In this document: piece after piece, positions 9,616 to 20,988 of the stretch
Layout of the letters: each line of letters begins with the position of its first letter
Position numbering within the stretch: the stretch's first letter is position 1
DNA from: Prostheceraeus crozeri
Taxonomy: Eukaryota; Platyhelminthes; Polycladida; Euryleptidae
Direction: 5' to 3'
DNA length: 64,000 nucleotides
NCBI GenBank assembly: GCA_907163375.1
Contig: CAJQUW010009215.1
Coordinates: 1 to 64,000 of the forward strand
Translations under genes and position numbers: made by a program
Notes under the pieces: generated by a model
The model's input: the letters and a program-made list of their open reading frames with translations, nothing else
The model's database searches: none
What the model was told of the DNA's origin: nothing

Positions 9616-12117
9616 CTACAAGAGAACAATTTCTTAACGCCGTTGAATTTACGACAGATGCGAATTGTTTCAATGGCAAGTATTAAACTTAATTATGTGT
9701 TTCACCGTTTGATCATTCATTGGAAGTACAATTTCACTTGCAAGTTATTATAATTAATGTACATGGAAATGAGTAGTATTCGATCCGATGAAGATTAAAT
9801 TCCTGTCAATTTCTATGTCAATCAGCGACACTAATGCAGTACCGGTAGTTGACATTGTAATCCACCCAAGGGAAACCTAGATGTAGTCCACTGGAAATAG
9901 CAGCCAACATAGAAAAAGATTGTGCCAAGCTGAAAATTGGCAAAGACATTCCTGACAGTACCTGCATAGACAAAAATGTTGAAGAAGTTTGAAAAAGAAC
10001 TATTGGACTTATTTGAATAAATATTCGCACTCCTTACATCGCAAAGATTCTGAAGATACTAAACATGAACATTTTTGATTAAATAGCACTTGAGAATATA
10101 ACATTTTCAGCCAAAGGAGTCATGATTTGGTGATGACTTCACAATTGACGTTTTCCTATTTCACCGATTTCGCCAATTTTTATGACCAGTATATCAAAAG
10201 AGAGCTCAGAAAATGCTCGTTCTCCTCGTGCTTGATTCATTATCATTCTCAAATGCTTTCTTATTAAAAAATTACGATTTTCAAATTGAGCGATTTTCAT
10301 AATTTGATGAGTGGTCAGCAAATGCGCAAGGGATCTAAGTCTGTCATAGCTCATTTTAAAGCTGAGAAAACAAGCTTTCGGATGATGTAAGGCACATTGT
10401 TTTGTGACACGATTGGAAGGCATGAGAATCGATTGAATTTAGCGAAACTTAGGTGGTCTGGTTTTTATGATCATCTCTGTATATGGTCCGCTGTTCTACA
10501 GGGGGGTCCGCCAGCCAGGGCATACAGGAAATTAAAGGACCCGAAATGCAAAGCTGGTTGGTTTTCCTGCTGACGAACCTAAAATGTGATTCACTGGTGT
10601 GGAGATTTGTGTTTGACAATATGTAATTTTCGCTCGCCCATTGTTTGATGATAGCTCTCAATTTCTGTTTTGATGGGAAAATTTTGACTTTGTCTGACTT
10701 ACCTGTGGGAACGCTGATCAGTCCTCCTAGGTACTGCCTAAATTTCTGTAATTACATAGTGTCATAAACTATTTGTATATCTTTTGCAATGTTGCACATC
10801 ATTTGTGATTATCTGAATCATAAAACGTTCGAATGTTGTAATTCGATTTCATGTTATCCTCGATATTATGGAGTTTATAGGAAACATTCGATGCACATTC
10901 TGCTCATACACGCCTGAGGTAATTGCGACGCAAGTTCTGCTACTTTCAGACACGGGAAATGCGCAATTCTTAAAAAATTGGAATAATGTGATGAACTCCA
11001 ATCCCTTAGGGACACTTTTCTGTAATAGACAATAATTCCTCGCAAGCTACGAACCCTAGTCTACGATTGTCTATTACGGTCCTTCATTCTTTCACGATGT
11101 GTCAAATTTACGATATATGATTTTCAGAAAGACATCTTTCTTAAGTATTCTCTCAATGTTTCCTGAAATTAGCAGTCAAATTGTGTGTATTTCAATTTGA
11201 GAACTGTCTGCCATGATGAACTCGTAGAGAACGCCAAACTGTTCCTACAAAGTAATGAATTTCTATCGAGGCCCTCCAGCTGTCTATAACGGCATAGTGT
11301 ATAACAATCAGCCTATCTCATTAGTGTCATCTATTCATGATTGCCGGTGACTGCCGGCCACAACTGAAGACACTCGATAAATAGGTTTTGCTTTATTTGA
11401 ACCAACATCGTTACCCGAGGTTCCTCATGATAAATCATGAAATATCTAGCCTGTTGCTTGACCGAATCAAGTTATAGATGACGTGATTTTGAACTGTTAT
11501 CGAAAGAACCGTCATTTTCTGATCAAATTTTCGTCAAATCTAAAAGTAAAAACTGGTTTGAAGATTGACATTGTCGATGATCAGGATTTCTACACAAGAT
11601 CATCACACAGCATATCGCAATTTTGTTTATACCTTCTAATCTGAAGAATTCGGTTTGAAATTATGGATCTTACTTTCTTGAGCCGCTTCTTCTTGAATAC
11701 CAGTATGATTGTCTTCCAACCCCGCCATTTGCCAGTGTTAGCAGTCTACAGGCAATACGCTCCTTTTATTCAGCGGGTAAAGTGCCAATAAACGGTCATT
11801 CAGAAAAATATGTAAAAACTCTTTTTTGATGCACGGTACACATGACTGTCGTGAAAGAATTTGATGACGCAAATGCGTGATGATTGTTATGAGGGAATCA
11901 AATTCTTCAATTCTAATTCACCATCAATCAGGTAGATATTTGTAATGAATTGGAAGCATATCACTGCTGTAGAAAAGCATTCATCAAGACAATCAAGTAA
12001 ACACAAAGCGGATGGATTTGGTGTGCGCTATTATTAGCATGTCGGCGAATTTACAACTGCGTGCAAATTCCAGGCCAATAATGACTGTCATTTCCAAGCC
12101 AAATTGCTAGTACAAGA
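9616..12117. other. No gene seen
   Basis: About 2.5 kb upstream (minus strand) of the SLC6 TM1 exon. It would be expected to hold intron or the first exon of that gene, but I cannot identify one. The open frames are short and unlike known families. Confidence 0.45.
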
Positions 12118-12253
12118 CAGAGGTGGAAGTGGGTCGACGAAACTTGACCCATGACCCACCTGATCCACGGCATATGTGACCCACGATCCACCTGACCCAC
12201 GCGATTTTGTGACCCACTTGATCCACCTGACCCATGACCCACTTCCAACTCTG
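12118..12253. mobile_element. hAT MITE (136 bp) made of GTGGGTCA words
   Basis: The inverted ends are CAGAGGTGGAAGTGGGTC on the left and the complement of CAGAGTTGGAAGTGGGTC on the right. A perfect 8-bp target duplication GTACAAGA flanks it at 12110-12117 and 12254-12261. The interior is almost entirely repeats of GACCCAC and TGATCCACC. It has no coding capacity. Confidence 0.88.
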
Positions 12254-13690
12254 GTACAAGATAATATATTAAATGCTTAAATTTTCGCTGCAATGCAGCC
12301 TTATCAAAAATTAGTATTCATAGAAAAAGGATTACTGACATAGATGCTACAATAATCAAAAAATTTTGAAACATCTGTGTCAGTAATTGATAAGGCTGTT
12401 TTAAGGCGAAAATTCATGCATTTAATATTAGAACACCATATAACAGCTGCATGGCTTATATTCATCCAAAATCACAAATTCATTAATTGTCTACAATTCC
12501 ATTATCAATTCACCATTTCTCTAAAAGTCCACTATCTAATCATGGTATCCATTTGATTGCATACATAATCAAAATCAGTGAAGCTGTGTTTAAACTGGCA
12601 CATGTGTTTATTTGTTGATATATTTATGTCAAGCAACTTAATGCAACATAAGCCTGAAAATTCAATTTGCCAAGTGAATATAAGTCCTTTGTCTAATATT
12701 TGATTGTGATCCCACCATGGTAATGACATCACCGACTCGCCCCGAGGTTTATTTTGAATGAAATGTGGTTCTCATTTACAAAGTGGAAGTTGTTGTCAAT
12801 TTACTCAACGTTCACGTACTTCATCCATCGTTAATTAGCAAAAAGTCGTGTGACTGCGAAATGAACTTATCGAGCTCACTACGAACCGTTCAACAATTTA
12901 GGCGTCGCGCCTATCCTAGACGTCGAGATCTTCTCAAAGCCTGAGAGACCGGCACATACATGCCATATTCGAGCTATTATGCTAATGCTAATTTTACACC
13001 GACGGTAAGGCTTTACATAGTGCAGACATTAATTAGTTGAAAAAATTGACTACAAAAATTATATTCCCACAATATTCCATTTGCAATGAACACATTTTCG
13101 TGGAAATGAAAGACCTAGAGTTTTTAACCTTGTTCATTTGATGCGAATTAGAAGATGATAAAATTAGATGATTAATTAATATTAATTAGTTGCCTGATTT
13201 AAGTGATCATTGTTGTATCAAACTAATCATTTTCTAGGAAAGCTTGCCAACTTTGCACATCACTTGTTGGTGTGTGCTTCACACGGTTTTTTCCAGTTTC
13301 TACCAGGCAGGAAAATCCCCCATCCTTTTTCAAAAAATGTGAGTGCACTTTCGATTTTAATGTGCACTATGGAGAAGCCATCACACACGATTGACGTTAG
13401 GGTATGAGATAATGTTCTCAAGCAAACTACTCGTAATATATTAATTTTGTCTCCGATGTGATCTTTGGTGTGTATGTGTGATCGAGGCTAGGAAGGCTTG
13501 TCTTCTCTACTAGATCACCGAGTGAAACGACAATCCTTTTTCACTATCACGGCTCATTCCCTCAACTATTACAAACTTTGTATGTGCTGCTGTCTCTGCA
13601 CTTTTGTTTGACGGTGAAAGTTGACATCAAAACAGTGACAGTTATGCACGAGGATAAATAATTTGCTTGCATTACATTTCGGGTTTAGTT
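12254..13690. other. No gene seen
   Basis: AT-rich sequence with no recognisable coding segment. A short stretch near 12265-12440 repeats, in inverted orientation, phrases around AATTTTCGCTGCA and GATAAGGCTG, suggesting a decayed small element. Confidence 0.35.
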
Positions 13691-13693
13691 ATA

Positions 13694-13795
13694 GGCCGGA
13701 GTCTGGAGTCCTATCATTTCATAGGACTTCGACTCCGACTCCGGCAAAAGTGATAGGACTCCGGGAATCCGACTCCACATCCCTAGTACAAAGAT
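13694..13795. repeat. GGAGTCC/GACTCCG word array, hAT-like terminus
   Basis: The words GGAGTC, GACTCC and TAGGACT repeat in both orientations over about 100 bp. The block ends GACTCCACATCCCTA, a hAT-like terminus when read on the other strand (TAGGGATGTGGAGTC). No matching target duplication was found, so this may be a truncated copy. Confidence 0.5.
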
Positions 13796-13916
13796 CAGTG
13801 GTGTAGCGTGCTCGAAGACCATAGGTCTTCGATCGACATTGGAATACAATTTCTATACCAGACATTGTCTATGTTACAGCATTAACCTTATAATGTTACC
13901 AATTCGACCCTGTTTC

Positions 13917-15356
13917 CAGGGGCAGCATCAATAAAGATAGCGCTAGCCTAGCACTACCCTAGTGATAGCCTAGCAGCAGCTTCCGCATTAATGAAGGCGA
14001 CAAAAGGGTAGCGCTAGGCTAACACTACGTCTGAAAGCTAGCGCTAGGCTGTCGTATTAATAAAGATAGTAACTATCCTAGTGCTAGCCTAGTACTACCC
14101 TAGCGCTATGTCCAAAATCTGGCAAAGTCCCAGGCAAGATCGAGACCTCATCTAGGGATGATGCTAGATTGAATATTTAAGGGCAATATTGAAGGATATC
14201 TAATGTTATGTTTACAGCATAGTAATGTTGAGTGCATTGGCTTCAAGATGGTGCATGATTTTTCTAATTTGAACAAGCATATCGAATCATAGTCATAAAC
14301 ATTGTTATGTTACATTTAAGATCGAAAGATCATGCCGGTTGTAATGAGTCCCATTTCATATATCGAAATATTCAACCATTGTTCATAAGCAAGGTTTTAC
14401 AATATATTTGACTTTTTATCTTCTCTGAATCTGAATGATAGGTTTCAACAGCCGGGCGGGAAAGACAGTAATCGCTTTGATCTCCGACAAGCGACAACCA
14501 GCCTTGTATTGCTAACGCACGTGCATGAAAAAATTTTCTCTCGCAAGCGTCTAATTGTCAGATTTCTATAATTCGAATTTTCACTGCTGTCCGGTCTGCT
14601 CATAATCCAGCAAAATTTAGAGATTGCTTTAAAATATCGTTGAGTTAATAAACGCTTTAAATTCGCTATTGCAGTAATCATAATTGGGAGTTCAATGCAC
14701 GGTGGAAATGTCAGGTGGCTAAAATTCATAGATTCATCCTTTCGACAGCAAATAGTTCAGTGTTGAAATTCGTGTTACATTTCACTCTATTGTGCAGGAC
14801 GCTAAACACTGCAAGCTAAGGACGTCATCATATTCATTTACTGTGAAGAATGTATTTTTTTGACTTGCAAATTTAGTTCATTCCGATGTCATATTGAAGA
14901 TCGGGAGATGATGTCGATTAAAATGAGCCCCATTTCATGTATTAAACTATTTAACAATCGTTATTGAGCAAGGCAGTCATCATTTTGATGTTTTATCTTC
15001 TCTGAATGATAAGAGTCAACAGGCGGGAATGAAGGAAACTGCTTTGATCTCCGACATTCACACTTGAATTGTTAACACTGAACGCGCGCTTCAACATATT
15101 TTCACTCGGAATGTGCGTCAAATTGCCAGATTTCTCTGACTCGATTGCCGGGCGTGAGAGCAGGTGGTGAATGCAGCTGCGCGCTGAATCGGCACGTCAA
15201 TGAACCTTGATCTACCATTAACTGGCGCCGGAGTTGACGCTAGGCTTTCTCTATTAATACGGAACTCAAGTTGCTACCACTCCCCTAGTAGCAGCTTGCC
15301 TAGCGCTGCCCCTAGGAAATGCTATAGCAAATGCTAGCTTTATTAATACGGCCCAG
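13917..15356. mobile_element. Non-autonomous element (about 1.44 kb) with CTAGCGCTAGG word ends
   Basis: The left end begins CAGGGGCAGCATCAATAAAG. The right end read on the other strand begins CTGGGCCGTATTAATAAAG. Both are followed by AGC and by clusters of AGCGCTAGCCTAG-type words (13940-14115 and 15230-15345). Inside lies a diverged direct repeat, 14333-14592 and 14908-15150, sharing TTTGATCTCCGACA. No transposase frame is visible and no clean target duplication was found, so the class (hAT-like) is inferred from the terminus style. Confidence 0.55.
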
Positions 15357-15732
15357 ATCCTTTTAAGGTCAAGTGAATGCGCACATCAGAAGTTGATTGC
15401 TCATGTCGCTTCATCGCCTTACTCAATGAGCTCAGATCACTACCTTGTCTTCGTACAGACTCCATTTTCTCGGGAAAAGATGAGTCAATTAAGGCCAACA
15501 AAAGAGTTTATTGCGTTTCTTACAACACGCTTGAATTTTTGATGCATTAAAATGTCTTGTATATTCCTTATTTCTTTCACTGTGAGTGATATCAATTTTA
15601 TATCAGGTATTGGCGTACCTTGCCTGACATCTTTTCAGCATATTCCCTTCGGACGAAAGACGTGGTTTTGAGCTCATCTACAGTACTAAAGAATAAACAT
15701 AGCGTCACATCAATCACGTAAAAACACATTAC

Positions 15733-16321
15733 GTGAAATTCTTCAATTATAATAAGTTTCTTAATCGCCTGACAATTCAGGAAGTTGTTGGCATTTTACA
15801 GAGCGATTGCAGCTGTGACTCGATGACCAGTTTTGTTTATGAGTCTTATGGGCATGTTTTTACCGGTAATTTAGATATAATGAATGATCCAGGTCTCAGA
15901 GCTATATTTGCGTATGGCACTAAACACAGATTGTCTAGGTCAATATCATGGAAATCCATTCAAAAAGAGATCAGCGATTCCATAGATAATCATATATCTT
16001 GTGTGTCCAGTCGCCTTCACTTAAAAGTTGATGACTTCTCTATTTGGAAAAACAGGGTCATCATGTTAGTAAAGCACCGCATCTTTCGTTGTAAGAAGTT
16101 GGGTAGGAAAGATAATGGCAACAACGTTTGTGTTGATAAGGAGTTGCAAGATCTCCATAAAAACTTGATGGTCGTTCCTGTCGATAAAGCATCCAACAAC
16201 TTTAGTTTCATATGTAAAAAGTTCTATCTCAAAATCCTGATGGAAGAGCTTGGTTCTGACATAGATTCTTCCACTGCAGTAGGCAATGCAACTTATAAAC
16301 CTGAGCTTGTTTCTGAAAAGG
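15733..16321 (+). pseudogene. Penelope-like element, N-terminal part of RT protein
   Basis: The open frame carries the conserved N-terminal region of Penelope-like reverse transcriptases. It includes KNLMVVPVDKASNNFSFICK (the VPVDKA block that precedes the RT core) and FYLKILMEELG. It stops being Penelope where the inverted end of the 22-kb element begins. The downstream half lies beyond that element from 38665. No start context or leader could be identified. A Penelope protein makes DNA by target-primed reverse transcription. Confidence 0.82.
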
Positions 16322-17437
16322 ACCCCGTGCCAAAATAAAGCGCAAAATGTGCAACGATGAGTCATCATGCTGGCTCAGCCCCCCCCTCTGGAAGGAAGGA
16401 AGAAGGGAGAGCGCCAAGGATGTTCTGGGAGGAATGGGTCCGTGAGGAGGAAAGTGTTCCCCTACCCCCCTCCCTCTGGAAGGAAGGAGCAGCAAGGGTA
16501 CGAATCTGGGAAGGATAGAGTTAGAAAAGGTGGGTTTTGGTGGTTTTGGGATTAGAAAGGTCGTTTTTCGTCATGAAAGAGGGTTCAGATGGGAAAACGG
16601 AGTTCAGATTCGGAGTCTACGTGAAATTTTGGGTTAGGAAGGAAGGCAGAAAGAGTTTTCCTGTGAGGCAGGGGCAGGAATCTCTGAAAACGCCAGAGTT
16701 AGAAAAAGGTGGGTTTTGGAGGTTTTGGGATGAGAAAGGCCATTTTTCGACATGAAGGAGTGCTCGGATGGGAAAACGGAGGGCAGATTCGGAGTCAAAG
16801 TGAAATTTTGGGTTAGGAAGGATGTTTCCAGCGGAATCGGAGAGAACAAAAGTTTTGAGGACGTCCCCCCTCCTGTCAGACTTCCAACTTTGGTTCTAGA
16901 GATCGTAGAAAGTCGTGCAATAGCTCATTTGAAAGCTGAGAGTGAGAAAAATGCAGTGGAAAGCATCCTATGTCCAGGTTTTCCTGGGTTTAGAGAGGAA
17001 AACGCCAGAGTTAGAAAAAGGCAGGTTTTGGACGTTTTGGGATGAGAAAGGTCGTTTTTCTGGCAGAAGGAGTGCTTGGATGGGAAAACGGAGGGCAGAT
17101 TCGGAATCAACGTGAAATTTTGGGTTAGGAAGGATGTTTCCAGCGGAATCGGAGAGAACAAAATTTTTTGTAACGTCCCCCCCCTCCTGTCAGCCTTCCA
17201 ACTTTGGTTCTAGAGATCGTAGAAAGTCGTGCAATAGCTCGTTTGAAAGCTAGGAGTAAGACAAAATCAGTGGAAGAAACGGCTTGTTCATATCTGCCTT
17301 TGTTTAGATGTGAGGCGCCATTGAAAAGTTTGGAAATTGGCGAAAAAACGACAGAGTCAGAATTTTTACGAGAATGGCTCTAGCGGGTGAACGAAGCCTC
17401 GGACGGGAAAACAAAGACCAGATTTGGAATCAGCATG
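16322..17437 (+). repeat. Left terminal inverted repeat of the 22-kb element
   Basis: About 1.1 kb that matches the complement of 37541-38664 nearly base for base over long stretches. It contains three internal copies of a roughly 140-bp module (near 16517, 16700 and 17010; TTTTGGGATGAGAAAGG and GAAATTTTGGGTTAGGAAGG) and two copies of a module around CTTCCAACTTTGGTTCTAGA. The tip carries a TGAGTCA site. Open frames within it occur because the sequence is duplicated, not because they code. Confidence 0.9.
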
Positions 17438-17493
17438 ACATTTTACACCTGACTGTCATTCATTCTATGTTTCCGAAGTTATAGGAAGAAAGA

Positions 17494-17916
17494 TGACAGA
17501 AGCAGTAGAGTTTACGAATGAATTTTGTTCACTACATTCTCATCGACAAAGTCTTCGAGGTGTGATTAGGGACTACATCATCTCATTTCATCATGAAAAG
17601 GCAGACTTAGAATTCGCTATCGCTAAAGGTTACTTCGTTTTTCCAACAGCTCATGGACAGTTTGATGAATAAAGATGTGAAAGGACGATTAGTTGCAGAG
17701 ATTGAATTTGAGAAAGTGACTGATGAACATGCGGGCGAACGTGTAGTGTTTCATTTTGCATCCTATTCTGCAGAGACGATACATGATCCTAAAGATTTCT
17801 ATCAGCGACACATGGCGAAAATTGCATCTCGACTAGATTCATTTCAAGAGCATGGATCCAACTTGCTATTATGTCGCATAAAACACATTCATATTCAACT
17901 CAATGTGCTGAACTAG
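17494..17916 (+). pseudogene. Stand-alone relative of the PolB N-terminal domain, copy 1
   Basis: The first half reads MTEAVEFTNEFC and ISFHHEKADLEFA. The second half reads DVKGRLVAEIEFEKVTDEHA, then FASYSAETIHDPKDFYQRHM and LLLCRIKHIHIQLNVLN. The second half is the same domain as that at the start of the element's DNA polymerase (KGMFYLTARFNEVDSSTGEV and HLVSNLNKFNE) and as the genes at 20119 and 33565. Function is unknown. Because the domain is attached to a polymerase elsewhere, a role in replication or priming is an inference. The frame has about one break. It begins just inside the left inverted end. Confidence 0.55.
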
Positions 17917-18012
17917 ATTTGACTACAAGATTTGGGAAAGCAATCATGAGTCAGTCGTCCGCGTGCCTCCTTTTCCCTGCCGCAACGAAGTCAGGGGAGA
18001 AACGGAGGTCTC

Positions 18013-18072
18013 TGATTGGCTCTCATAGTGTCAAATGTGGATTCGCAGGAGACTATAAAAGCAGACGTCTCC
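18013..18072 (+). promoter_or_regulatory. Promoter: ATTGG box plus TATA box between inverted arms
   Basis: TGATTGG at 18013-18019 is followed by TATAAAA at 18054-18060. The TATA box lies between GGAGAC (18048-18053) and GTCTCC (18067-18072), which are reverse complements. The next start codon downstream is at 18189. The same box order occurs at 20989-21030 and, on the minus strand, at 33467-33419. Confidence 0.6.
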
Positions 18073-18188
18073 CCATTTTCTCTTCATTTCATTCTCTTGA
18101 CTTGGAAAGCGTGAGTGACTTGCTCAAGCCATTCTCCGTCTCAATTTTGTCTGATTCAATCCTGTTTCCAAATTTACAAGTGAGTGTC

Positions 18189-18422
18189 ATGACTGTGTGG
18201 CCCAAACCTTACCAACATTTTAGAAGAGAGACGCAGGAGAGTGTGTGGCCGATGATTGTACAAGGCTATTTTGTTGAACCATCGCTACCGCCGCCTCCAC
18301 CACCACCTAGACGCTTTACCTTTAAGTCTTTTAGGGAATTGAAACTTAATTCGGGTCCTAGGCCCAAGACATTTAATTCACTGGACGATGACGAAGACCT
18401 AGACTTTGGTGATAAGCTTTAA
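18189..18422 (+). CDS. Small proline-rich, acidic-tailed protein (77 aa)
   Basis: The frame starts MTVWPKPYQHFRRETQESVW, has a run of eight prolines in the middle, and ends in an acidic tail, SLDDDEDLDFGDKL. It lies about 115 bp after a good TATA box, which is why I start it at 18189 rather than at an upstream ATG in the same frame. I recognise no family. The acidic tail and proline run would fit a regulatory or virion-associated protein, but this is not supported by homology. Codon use is ordinary for the element. Confidence 0.4.
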   Translation: MTVWPKPYQHFRRETQESVWPMIVQGYFVEPSLPPPPPPPRRFTFKSFRELKLNSGPRPKTFNSLDDDEDLDFGDKL

Positions 18423-18500
18423 ATCATGTGAACGCCCCAAAAGGTCCTCTTAAGGGCCACCTCACATGACACTGCTAAGCTAACGAATTTCTTTTCTCTG

Positions 18501-19235
18501 ATGATCATGAATGTACTTAGTGGTATTCTTTCGTTACAGACTGCCATGGTCATGAATCCTACTCCAACTGCTGCATCACTGAATCCTCAACATCTCGAGC
18601 TGTGGAATCCGAAAATTGAAAAGGTAATTCACGGCTATCCTACCTACAAACAGCAAGTGCGCTACAACGGTGTTCGACTCTATCTTCAAACGCCGGCGGT
18701 ATACTTACCAAAAGTGGATACGCAAGTAAATACACGTAGTTGCGGTCAAAACCTGAGTATCCCTATTGATAATTGGTTGCGTCAGCAGCTTGACATTTTA
18801 GAAGACGTTGTGAGGCAAAAGGCTCTTATTCCCACTGAACTATTACAGTTGTGGCCAGAAAAGAAAACTTCTTATTATAAACCTTTGTATCGCGGCACTC
18901 GCTGCTATATTTTGTAAAGCAAGTATTGTAAAGTCACTTCAGGAGTGACAGTTGAACAGTCAGTTGAAACAGAATTGTCATCGCTAGGTGCAGGCTTTTA
19001 ATCCTTTCATATTGAGGTGCCTGCTGTTTATGTGGGACCTCATCAATCTGACGGTAATTTGATTTCTCTCAATTTGCGCATTGTTCAAATTCATCATCAA
19101 CCTGAGTTAACAGGTCTTGATCACATTGAGAAAGTCATTGATTCTTGTGTCAAAGAGTGTCAAGAACTTGTCACCAAACCTAAACGTCGTCGGGCATCAA
19201 AGAAAGATGGTGTTACCACCAACGAGAGATCTTAA
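18501..19235 (+). pseudogene. Unknown protein, copy 1 of a duplicated gene
   Basis: This region and the gene at 21031-21627 are paralogues. Shared blocks include VRLYLQTPAVYLPK against VVTIKTPSDRMAYLK, SIPIDNWLRQQLDILEDVV against CAPLDYWTRLQFNTLETFL, and VPAVYVGPHQSDGNLISLNL against KIQTIYMGPRRDGRLFTLNP. The C-terminal tail here is basic (TKPKRRRASKKDG), suggesting nucleic-acid binding or nuclear entry. The beta-rich C-terminal block could be a single-stranded-DNA-binding fold, but I have no motif that proves it. The copy has one or two breaks, while the copy at 21 kb is whole. Confidence 0.5.
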
Positions 19236-19240
19236 GTAAT

Positions 19241-19386
19241 GTAATCAGTTAGTATGTAGTGAATGTGGAAAACGCGTTCTTGTGCGTTATGTTCAATTAA
19301 AACATTGTAATCATGTTGTATGTATCTTTTGTTATGTAAAGGACAGACATCCTTGTAAAGTTCCTGCACAATGTATTATCTTGTAA
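19241..19386 (+). CDS. RING-like zinc-binding segment
   Basis: A short frame between stops with eight regularly placed metal ligands: CSECGKRV, then HCNHVVCIFC, then HPCKVPAQC. The order C-x2-C, C-x-H, C-x2-C, C, C is that of a RING-type finger with a short second loop. RING domains usually recruit E2 ubiquitin enzymes. It has no start codon of its own. It may be an exon, or the N-terminal part of the exonuclease gene that follows about 20 bp later. Unassigned with certainty. Confidence 0.4.
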
Positions 19387-19408
19387 TTAAGTATTTTTGA
19401 TATTGTAG

Positions 19409-19972
19409 GTTGTCATCTTCATAGACAGTGAGGGGACACCCATGCAGGAGTTGAGTGCTATTGCAATGAGGAAAAGTGATCAAACTGTTGTTAGTGTATA
19501 TCATAGATTTGCCTACTGTCCTCCACACACAGACGAATGGTCACGGCATCACGTACATGGACTTGATCCTTCTATTTTGATTCATATTGGATTTGTAAAT
19601 GAAACGTATTTGATAAGTGATTTCAAACGGTGGCTGTCAGGTTTTCATATTGTGAAAATATTAGCAAATGATTCTGAACGAGAAGCAGCAACACTTCAGT
19701 TGCATATTCATAATTTATATTTACCATGTTGGGTAGATCGTGTAAGACAAGACTATCATATGCATTGTGATCAAAAGAAGTTTAGAGATAAAATGATTTT
19801 TGACATGGCTATATGTTTCGGTGAGAGACATCACCTTTACAGACCACCATCCCATTGTAATACTAGAAATAAAGCTACCTACATTGCAAAACTCTCTTCA
19901 CGCTGGCATTGTAGTCTCTATGACGTTTATGAACTGTATCTATATTATTTTCAACAGCATGGGTCTATGTAA
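19409..19972 (+). CDS. DEDD-type 3'-5' exonuclease-like protein
   Basis: The frame opens directly after an acceptor-like TTGTAG and reads VVIFIDSEGTPMQELSAIAM. FIDSEG is a good exonuclease motif I (D-x-E) of the RNase-H-like DEDD family. Later come HVHGLDP, DFKRWLSGFHIVKILANDS (motif II region) and NLYLPCWVDRVRQDYH. The first in-frame ATG (19442) is downstream of motif I, so the true start must be upstream or on another exon. Such exonucleases trim DNA or RNA 3' ends. In a PolB element it might serve end processing or host interference, which is an inference. It is about 188 aa, compact for the family. No internal break is seen. Confidence 0.55.
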   Translation, partial: VVIFIDSEGTPMQELSAIAMRKSDQTVVSVYHRFAYCPPHTDEWSRHHVHGLDPSILIHIGFVNETYLISDFKRWLSGFHIVKILANDSEREAATLQLHIHNLYLPCWVDRVRQDYHMHCDQKKFRDKMIFDMAICFGERHHLYRPPSHCNTRNKATYIAKLSSRWHCSLYDVYELYLYYFQQHGSM

Positions 19973-20118
19973 AACATGTTTTTACTCCTTGTGAATGAGT
20001 GATGATCTTTTTATGAAGTGTATTCTGTACTTGTGAATTTTGACTGATGTTGAATAAACTTACAGTGGAACATGATTGTTATTTCTATTTTATTCATAGT
20101 GGAAGTCATTGAAGCAAT

Positions 20119-20565
20119 ATGAAATCTATTGTCACAAGGCTTATGATGACGCATCGTACACTAAGTAGCGAGGCATGTGTTTTGACACTTGATCAACAAG
20201 GATTCGATGGATTTTTACAAGATTGGAAACTTACATTTAAAATGAAGATGAATGATATGAAAGTAGTGCTAACTGAAAGCTTTCCTCTCCTCAAAAGATT
20301 GATAGAGAGTTTACAACCTCAAGATGTGAAGGGTAGACTCGTTGCTTATATAGAGTTGAAAGATTTGCAAAAACCACTTCGTTTTGGATCCTATTGCACA
20401 GAATGGATTACTCTTAGTGATGAATTTTATGTACGTCATGTGGAGAAAATTATGGAGAGAATAGAAGAGACGATGGGTGGAAATGCATACGTTGTTAAAC
20501 ATATCATGACTCAACTGATTGTGTTTACATCCACGACTTTGTTTGATGGTCGTCATGTTCTGTAG
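20119..20565 (+). CDS. Stand-alone relative of the PolB N-terminal domain, copy 2
   Basis: A 148-aa frame with DVKGRLVAYIELKDLQ, then FGSYCTEWITLSDEFYVRHV, then EKIMERIEETMGGNAYVVKH. It aligns by eye with the gene at 17494 (DVKGRLVAEIEFEKV, FYQRHMAKIASRLDSF) and the one at 33565 (FYTRHLQKIISRMDDF). The N-terminal half is alpha-helical and lysine-rich. No enzymatic motif is visible. It is the least damaged member of the family as a single frame. Function unknown. It is followed within 60 bp by a tandem-repeat block that may be regulatory. Confidence 0.55.
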   Translation: MKSIVTRLMMTHRTLSSEACVLTLDQQGFDGFLQDWKLTFKMKMNDMKVVLTESFPLLKRLIESLQPQDVKGRLVAYIELKDLQKPLRFGSYCTEWITLSDEFYVRHVEKIMERIEETMGGNAYVVKHIMTQLIVFTSTTLFDGRHVL

Positions 20566-20614
20566 ATGCAAAAAAGATTTCTTTTCACTGAGTATTTTGT
20601 AATGGTGTATAAAG

Positions 20615-20870
20615 CAGCATGAGTCATTGCGCTTTGTTACATAAATGAATGCGTCTTTCTTAGAGAAAAGGAGCGTATCACAACATGAGTCATTGCGCTT
20701 TGTGCATTACTATCGAGCTCTTTGTTAGATAAATGAATGCGTCTTTGTTCGAGAAAAGGGGCGTATCACAACATGAGTCATTGCGCTTTGTGCATTACTA
20801 TCGGGCTCTTTGTTAGATAAATGAATGGGTCTTTGTTCGCTAGAAGGGGTCTTTGTGAGGACCAGAACGA
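20615..20870. repeat. Three tandem repeats with TGAGTCAT cores
   Basis: Units begin CATGAGTCATTGCGCTTTGT at about 20618, 20684 and 20772. Each contains ATAAATGAATGCGTCTTT and GAGAAAAGG. The first unit is shorter, the other two are about 88 bp. Each has one AP-1-like TGAGTCA. They lie upstream of the TATA box at 21009 and look like upstream promoter elements. Confidence 0.75.
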
Positions 20871-20988
20871 CTTTGTAAGAGGGCAGTCAGTCATAGGGAA
20901 GGTTTCCACCCACGAAGTCAAAAGTTCACGTGTGATAACTCTTTGTCACGTAACAAAGACAGGGAAGGCATGAAAAGGGAAACGCATG

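Noticed and set aside
9818-10030. Minus-strand frame with a hydrophobic SLAQSFSMLAAISSG segment, considered as another SLC6 exon
   Set aside because: It lies upstream of the TM1 exon in gene order, lacks SLC6 signature residues, and has no matching splice phase.
12051-12293. Minus-strand frame VGHGSGGSSGSQNRVGQVDR
   Set aside because: It is the translation of the GTGGGTCA word array in the hAT MITE.
16634-17161. Open frames repeated in both inverted ends of the 22-kb element (MFSPIPLETSFLTQNF type)
   Set aside because: They are duplicated because the terminal repeat is duplicated and contains internal tandem modules. The opposite strand is equally open and no family resemblance exists.
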